This document shows positions 10,350 to 20,344 of a stretch of 20,344 nt of DNA, in pieces (position 1 is the first letter of the stretch; the number at the start of each line of letters is the position of its first letter). The stretch comes from Phallusia fumigata (Eukaryota > Chordata > Ascidiacea > Phlebobranchia > Ascidiidae), in assembly GCA_008931825.1 (NCBI GenBank), contig QXVZ01027385.1, forward strand, positions 1 through 20,344, given 5' to 3'. The translations under genes were made by a program, and so were the position numbers. Below the pieces are notes generated by a model. That model was not told where the DNA came from, did not search any database, and saw only the letters and a program-made list of their open reading frames with translations.

Positions 10350-10746
10350 ATGGCCGGCTGCGTGCTCGACGAACACATGTCGCAAGAGAAGGCCAGCATT
10401 GCACCAAAACAGACAACAGGGCGTTCAGTCGGGGATGTGGCAAGGTAGGTAATGCCGCAGGCTGGTTTGGGGGGTAAAAGTAGCAAATTCGCGCGAAGTA
10501 AAAATAGGGGAGGACGCCCTCCTTTCTTGAATAACAATCGGGTTATAAAAGGAAGAGGCGGGCGCGGTCTTGTCAAAGTTGAGCGTTCGTCAAAGCGAAA
10601 CTGAGTTTGGAATAAGTGATGTTTGTTGCATTTTATTTAGCTTCGATGCAATGTTTCATTTGGTCAAAACGAAAGGAGATTTTCTTGTTAAAACGCGAAA
10701 ATTGAAACGATGTTGTTTATCCGTCGCGTCGCGTTTATTATCCGCG
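10350..10746 (+). CDS. Hypothetical two-exon micro-gene, low confidence
   Basis: Not recognised. An ATG at 10350 opens a short frame beginning MAGCVLDEHMSQEKASIAP. It reaches a good donor, CAAG|GTAGGT, after 10444 in phase 2. The acceptor TTTTATTTAG, ending at 10640, would join exon 10641-10746 in matching phase, giving a stop at 10744-10746 and a product of about 67 residues ending in a basic tail (KTRKLKRCC..). Against it: the proposed intron contains the TATA promoter at 10544, the upstream exon lies in a GC-rich block where open frames arise by chance, and no family match is apparent. Treat as a hypothesis. Confidence 0.15.
10544..10580 (+). promoter_or_regulatory. TATA core promoter with GC box
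   Basis: TATAAAA at 10544-10550, followed by a GC-box-like GAGGCGGGCGCGG (10555-10567). The expected start of transcription is near 10575, in the sequence GTCAAAGTTGAGCG. The block upstream (10290-10520) is GC-richer than its surroundings and has a CACGTG at 10325-10330. The gene it drives is not clear; it could be a distal HDHD5 first exon or an unannotated transcript. Confidence 0.4.
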
Positions 10747-11267
10747 TAAAATGTTTAGGTGTTTTCTATTTTTGTTTAAAAATATTTTAAAACGTTTAAA
10801 CGTTCTATAATATACAGGATTTTTTTGTTACTCTAGCATGATGCTTATAACATGTAAATGGGCCGGTCTGTTTGTGATAACAAATTGATCTGTTTCTAAG
10901 AATCATTAAAACCGTTTTTTGTCGAAATTTTCTTTTCCTAATCTGTATCAAAACAGAACAACACGAAGGGTGATGCAAATGTGCGCAACCTCACTATCAG
11001 CAATTACTTGGGTTAATTCAGTGCGGGTGGAAAAAATATGGAGTTGTTTGAACCGGTCAACGATATCGAACTCCACTCGTGGGGCTGTAAAGGATTGCGC
11101 AACAGAAAGAAGGGCACTCAAAAACCTTGCTTCGGTCGGCCGTAACAACAAGGGTATTGCCTTTTTTGCGAAAAACCTTTTTTTCACATCGTTTCGCCGT
11201 GACCGACTGCATGTCGGATGTAGCGGCAAGTTCTCGACACAAACAACATTCGAAACAAAGAACTCGG
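10747..11267. other. Spacer, nothing recognised
   Basis: The longest open frame in the window (140 codons from 10919) starts with TTG, has no recognisable domain and overlaps the HDHD5 promoter motifs. I do not regard it as a gene. Confidence 0.5.
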
Positions 11268-11420
11268 GTCACGTGATCGGCCTGATCAAGTGCGTTTGTC
11301 ACGTGACCGGCGTGAGGAAGTCGTCAACAGAAGGGCCGTGACGTCAGGCGCCTAAGCCAATTGCTTTATTGCCGATCCAGTTGCGTATAAAACCGAGGCG
11401 AAATTCGATTGTTGTATCAC
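11268..11420 (+). promoter_or_regulatory. HDHD5 proximal promoter: paired CACGTG, CRE, CCAAT, TATA, initiator
   Basis: In order: GTCACGTGAT (11268-11277); GTCACGTGAC (11298-11307), the palindrome bound by MITF/TFE-type bHLH-Zip factors; TGACGTCA (11339-11346); CCAAT (11357-11361); TATAAAA (11386-11392); and an initiator-like TATCACAG with its A at 11419, 33 bp after the start of the TATA box. The two E-boxes are centred 30 bp apart and the CRE is 40 bp further on, near whole helical turns. An ATG follows at 11442. Confidence 0.55.
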
Positions 11421-11441
11421 AGAGCCAAGTGCGGTTGTGGA

Positions 11442-11519
11442 ATGAGGCCATTGTTGCAAAGATTTAATAGGCTGATGCAACCATTTGCAAGAAACTGGAA
11501 CAGAAACGTCATTGTTTTA
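11442..11519 (+). CDS. HDHD5: Candidate alternative first coding exon of HDHD5 (exon 1a)
   Basis: The ATG lies 23 bp after the predicted start of transcription. It opens MRPLLQRFNRLMQPFARNWN.., with five Arg and no acidic residue, the make-up of a mitochondrial targeting sequence. A donor GTAATG at 11520 ends it after 26 codons in phase 0. That matches the phase-0 acceptor of the certain exon at 13225, giving a protein of about 460 residues. If not spliced there, the frame ends after 34 codons (TAA at 11544-11546) and would be a short upstream ORF. A second donor, GTAAGA near 11609, could instead make this a 5'UTR exon joined at 12047. Confidence 0.4.
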
Positions 11520-12047
11520 GTAATGTTTGGCTCAAATAGGCTGTAACGTTAAGAAATCAAGTGAAACAAAGAGTATGGTGGTTCAACCATCGATAATGAT
11601 TTGAAGTGTAAGAAATAAATTCCTGGTGTAGACACATGCACTAATTTTTGTTTACACATATTGCTTTGACAGTCGATGTTTTCTGGCAGAGTGTGTTGAC
11701 AACATGCAAACCATATGTAACACAGGGACAGGGTGATCAACATCGTGTTTTCATCCGTCAGAGCTGCGCGTTTTCGCCTTAATACAACAACATTCGATCC
11801 TTCAAAACAACACGCAGCACGCTTGTCTACGTGAGGCATTGCAACTTACCATCGGCTATATTAGCAACAAGCGCTCTGATGAGTTTTCAGTAATATTCTT
11901 GTTTAAGTCGAGTCGCGTTAAAGTTGGTTATGGTTTGCTGCACTAAGGAGACTTGGGAACCAGCTTCAGGCGCATGTTTGTTGAGAACGGCCTTTTTTAC
12001 TGAAATAAGTTCTTGGTTAGCATAACGCCTTTTAATATTTACTCAGA

Positions 12048-16571
<4,524 letters not shown>

Positions 16572-16856
16572 ACTTGCAAGTTAAGTCTCGTTTTGACCCC
16601 GGGTTACAGCACCCACACGCATGGGGTCACTTTGTGTCGTGCGAGCATACGTATTGTCGGGAATTGGAACAAAAGCCTTGTTTTTATGCAGCCAGCACTA
16701 GAAAAATTTGTCCAAACCATTATCATTTGTGGTGTTTATACCTTCTGGGTGCCGAATTGCTTTGTAACGATTTTTTACCGTACTGTTGGAGTAGGGGGCG
16801 TTTACACTTTAGACGACGCTTTGTTTTGGGAGTTGCAACGGGTGCACATTTTTGCA

Positions 16857-16862
16857 AATAAA
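16857..16862 (+). terminator. Polyadenylation signal of HDHD5
   Basis: AATAAA about 290 bp after the stop codon, the first canonical signal downstream on this strand. The expected cleavage site is near 16875-16890. Confidence 0.55.
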
Positions 16863-17537
16863 CACTATGTACAGCCACCAGAAAAAACCTCTTTACCCCC
16901 AATAACATTTAAAACATATTTAACGACCATGTGTTGGTCTAAGTATCTTGACTTGTAACTTATTAAAGTATCATTTTTCGCTTTAACTCCAATACTAATA
17001 GCACCTGGTGTTCCTGAAACACTTAATGATGATGACAGTTTGGCATCAGTTTATCTTTGGTGTTCGTGTAATTGAACTTCTGAGCGCAATCCATACGTGC
17101 AGCTGTTTTATTTGTGTTCCGTTGATTCCGTTTTTTGTTTGTATCGCGGGTCACGCGCAAAATATTTTCTGTTAAAACTCTTTTTGTTTTTTGCTTCATT
17201 TTTTCGTGTTGTGCAACATTTTTGACTTTTTTTGTTTTCCCGCCTAATTTTTATGCGACGTTGAACCTTAAGTAAAACTTCATACATCATCATCTGCTAT
17301 TTTTAATTGCAAGGTTTAGTCCAGTTTTGCAGTACGCCAATTGCAACCTAGGCGTACACATGTATATTCTGAGCGTATGCTAAAAGCACCGCTTCGGGAG
17401 TTGATCTTTTTCATAAAACACTCTACCTCAATGTAAACACATAACATGAACAATTCTCGACATTCTATCGGATTCGTGCGTGTTTTTGAAAATCTCTTTT
17501 TTCTTAAAGGGCATGACGCGTTTCCAGAAACACAATT

Positions 17538-17549
17538 CGCGCATGCGCA
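17538..17549. promoter_or_regulatory. NRF1-type palindrome
   Basis: CGCGCATGCGCA contains the palindrome GCGCATGCGC, the core bound by NRF1-type factors. An ATG-led minus-strand frame of 85 codons starts at 17573 and spans this site, but it is not recognisable. Confidence 0.3.
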
Positions 17550-19045
17550 ATGAAACGACCACGCGATAACCATTCGAAAAGTTGCTGATTCAGACGTTCG
17601 TCATCGGCAAGCCCATAAAGTTTTATTAAGGTTTTCGAGTGCACCGGTACAGCAAACACAACGCTGTATGTCGCGTGTGTTCACAAGAGAAACGAACCTG
17701 AAGATTGCGTTTGCAAGGTTGAAGAGGTCCAAGCACGTCGCAGTAGCGTTCAGTTTGCAAACGCGAGTACACTTGAAAGGCATGATGCAATGCTCGTTTA
17801 AGTTTACTGTTTGATATCTTTTAAAAGCATTCCTTTTCTTTGAAGTAAATAACTTCGCAGTGCTCATCAATTCGGCCCTTAAGACTGTCGTTTCGTTATA
17901 AAATCTGCCGAATTTCCAGTCGGGTCAAAGCTATGACTGTTTTGGAAGTGATTTGCATTGATGATCCGACACGCAACAGAGGTCCTCTTTCTAATCGCGT
18001 GAATTCAAACCTAAGCCTATTATAGAGGGAAAATCACTAACATAGCATTCCATAAATGCTCATCGTATATTTGCAGTTTTCCGCACTACCTTTTGGAAGA
18101 TGTTTGCCCAAAACAAACTTAAAATAGAGTAAACCTATCTAATTTAGACTATGATGCAATACAGCATTGCTAAACAGGTCAACCAAATTGAACATTGTCC
18201 TGCAGTTACCCCCGTACCGGCACAGCAGGTTTTGGGAACCAATTGGCGTGCAGCGAATGCCGGTCGCGGGGTTATTCCGGGTCGAAATTGCGACAGTGCT
18301 TGTTCAGGTGCTAGAGTTTGTTTAGTCATTCGGTTGCACAAGAAATAAACAAACGGTTTGGGATTATTAAGTAGGCTTTTCGTGGCACATTTTAAAGACT
18401 AGAGATTGCTTTATTGCCATTGCTTCAACTATTGGGAGTCTTATTGACTCTGTCCAATGATATTTTTTAAAGGTAATCCAAATGGTATTTGTCGTTAGCA
18501 AAAAAATACACTGTGGGTCCATTTTTGTCGAGTACATCAATCTGCCTGCATTTACAACAAGTCCACTGTTTTTTCGTAGCGTAATGAATGTGGTGACCTC
18601 AATTTTGTTTAACCGCGGATTCGCCCTGGCTACATTTTGCATAAACCGTCGATACCATGTAAAATCGAGTAAAAAATCCATTGCTTGTTGTTGAAAGTAG
18701 GGTTTTTTTGGTGTTGGCACTTTAGTGCAGAGTTAGATTTTTTATTTTCGTACTATACAACATGCCAGATGCAATAAAACTTACCAAACAGTGCGGCTTT
18801 GTAAAAACAAAAAAAATCGCGTGCTTGGCGCCACCTATCGACACAATGCTTTCATTTCAGGTGTTTTAAGTTCCGCTCAGTGGCGAGTTAGATTAATGCT
18901 AACTTCCTTCCTCTGATTAAGGATCGCGCACTGCCTGCTAGTTCCGTGTGTGGCATCACTTACCAAAAGGATTTGTGGGTCGATTGATTCATTAGCCCAC
19001 TGTCTGGGCGTATAACAGCGCCCTTCCGCGTTACAGACCGCAATT

Positions 19046-19156
19046 AAGCTGTTTGCTCCATTGCGGTTTCCGTTTGATTTTATCTCATTTACTTTTTGGA
19101 NAAGCTGTTTGCTCCATTGCGGTTTCCGTTTGATTTTATCTCATTTACTTTTTGGA
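19046..19156. repeat. Perfect 55-bp tandem copy around a single N (assembly join)
   Basis: 19046-19100 and 19102-19156 are identical over all 55 bases, separated only by the N at 19101. This is what two overlapping contig ends look like when joined by a one-base gap, so it is probably an artefact rather than a real duplication. Confidence 0.85.
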
Positions 19157-20344
19157 TTGTAGGTGCAAAATTTGCTACATCAGTTATCACTACGCTAATA
19201 CAATGTTACTAAAGTTGCTTGGCATGGGAATACGCGAGGCAGCTATGTTGCCTGTATGTTTTTTTTTGTGGCAGAACAACGTTTGAATACGTTATGCCAA
19301 CAGTTGGTTCGCTCTTCTGCGTCCAGCTTCATTACAGCTCATTTGAATTATTTTGATTTTGGGAATTATTGGTGACAATAATTTGGTTTAACCGGGAATA
19401 AGTTTCTTGTTTAAGATAACGCCAGAGACCAGGACTGGATTAGATTCGACAATCTCGCGATAACAATGTGGTTACGGTAACTACATAACATGTAAGAAAC
19501 AATCGCCCGTTTTAATTTTAAACACACTTAATACATACAAGACCTGTTGGTTGTGGCCTGTTTTTTACTCATCGAATTTTCCTTCCGTCAGAATTTATAT
19601 TGGTCCCGGCGTTAAACACGGGTCACACAGGTTAGACTGATTCGTCTACAGCGCATTTGTTGTTGATAAATTTCCAATACCAAGTAACGCATGGATAAAG
19701 ACCATCTACAAAGGAAGCCCTCGGAAAAGATTATTTTGAAATTATGCTGGTTGCAAACTCTGATTCAACCAACAATTCTGTATTGTCATTTGGTCAGGAG
19801 TTGGTCACATGTCAGCTGGCTTTGCTGTCAATATGATGAAAATGCGTTCGCTCCTGTTGAGGCTGTATTGTATAAGGTTGCAATTGCGTATAAACTAGAA
19901 TGCGTTTTTATTGCCATATAGAGCGGGTACCACAAAGTGCTTGTATTTTCGGAAAGCTGTTGTAACTTTCAGTAAAGCAAGATTTTTATGTGTTCCGATT
20001 TTAACAACAGTACTGAAATGGAGAACGAGAAATGGTACATCATGGATGACGTGATTTGTTATTAGCTGAAAAAAAACTCGGCTTTGAGAATAAGCGGCTT
20101 TGTTTGCAACCCCATTTTGGCCAGAACAAAAAAAGGAAAAACTAATCGGTTTTGACCTGGTGAATACGCCGAAGTCAGTAAAACGTCGGTCTGTTGCAAG
20201 GCCGTCTCTATGGCCAATAAGCGTGTAGGGGCATGACAAGGCAGTGTTTCCAAATTTACGTACAAAGCCCACCAACAAGCATTTGAATTTTGTGGGATGC
20301 CCGATCCGTTAACGTAGTGTATGCTAATCTGCAAAGCAAGCTAA

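Larger units (their letters stand above)
16881..20344. other. Downstream spacer without a recognisable gene
   Basis: All frames here are short; most lack an ATG and none resembles a known family. An NRF1-like palindrome (17538-17549) and a TATAAAA near 17899 are the only promoter-like signs. The two longest minus-strand frames (about 18367-18720 and 19895-20278) begin with GTG or TTG and carry no motif I know. Confidence 0.5.

Noticed and set aside
10919-11341. Longest open frame in the window (140 codons, plus)
   Set aside because: It starts with TTG, not ATG, matches no family and runs through the HDHD5 promoter motifs.
11549-11839. Minus-strand ATG-led frame of 96 codons between the two HDHD5 first exons
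   Set aside because: No family resemblance and no promoter on that strand; antisense to the HDHD5 leader region.
18367-18720. Minus-strand frame of 117 codons
   Set aside because: Starts with GTG, with no motif or splice context supporting a gene.
19895-20278. Minus-strand frame of 127 codons near the right edge
   Set aside because: No ATG start, no recognisable domain, and an overlapping frame of similar quality lies beside it; it looks like chance.

Overview
This is a piece of an animal nuclear genome carrying the 5' part of one conserved gene and the whole of another. The DNA is AT-rich. Both genes are cut into short exons by introns of 72 to about 1,000 bp with GT..AG borders, and no bacterial-style gene packing is seen. 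The proteins, PRIM1 (small subunit of DNA primase) and HDHD5 (formerly CECR5, a mitochondrial HAD-family hydrolase), are ordinary metazoan genes. Compact introns, long AT-rich spacers, and a decayed tRNA-SINE and hAT-like relic would fit an invertebrate chordate such as a tunicate. That placement is a guess; only 'animal' is firm.

Layout. Positions 1-1702 (minus strand) hold the first six exons of PRIM1, which runs off the left edge about 191 residues in, after the first catalytic aspartates and the zinc site. Its upstream flank has a consensus E2F site at 1884-1891, as expected for an S-phase gene. From about 1.9 to 11.3 kb I see no conserved protein. The spacer holds several possible core promoters, CRE/bZIP and E-box motifs, a 127-bp hairpin (6096-6222), one end of a hAT-like transposon (7044), a set of crossing inverted repeats (8461-8584) and a GC-richer block with a TATA promoter (10.3-10.6 kb).

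Positions 11268-16571 (plus strand) hold HDHD5. Its seven 3' exons (13225-16571) are certain. Two different upstream exons could each supply a basic, mitochondrial-type N-terminus, and both join the second exon in phase 0. One (11442) lies directly behind a promoter with paired CACGTG E-boxes, a CRE, CCAAT, TATA and an initiator. The other (12048) has a poly-Asn tract, a strong donor and an acceptor-like AG one base before its ATG.

From about 16.9 to 20.3 kb I see no recognisable gene. A single N at 19101 sits between two identical 55-bp copies, which looks like an unmerged assembly overlap. PRIM1 (nuclear DNA replication) and HDHD5 (mitochondrial hydrolase) point away from each other and have no obvious shared pathway. 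I found no evidence of a new multi-gene system. The observations most worth checking are the HDHD5 alternative first exons and promoter, its run of phase-2 introns, and the 6.1-kb hairpin.
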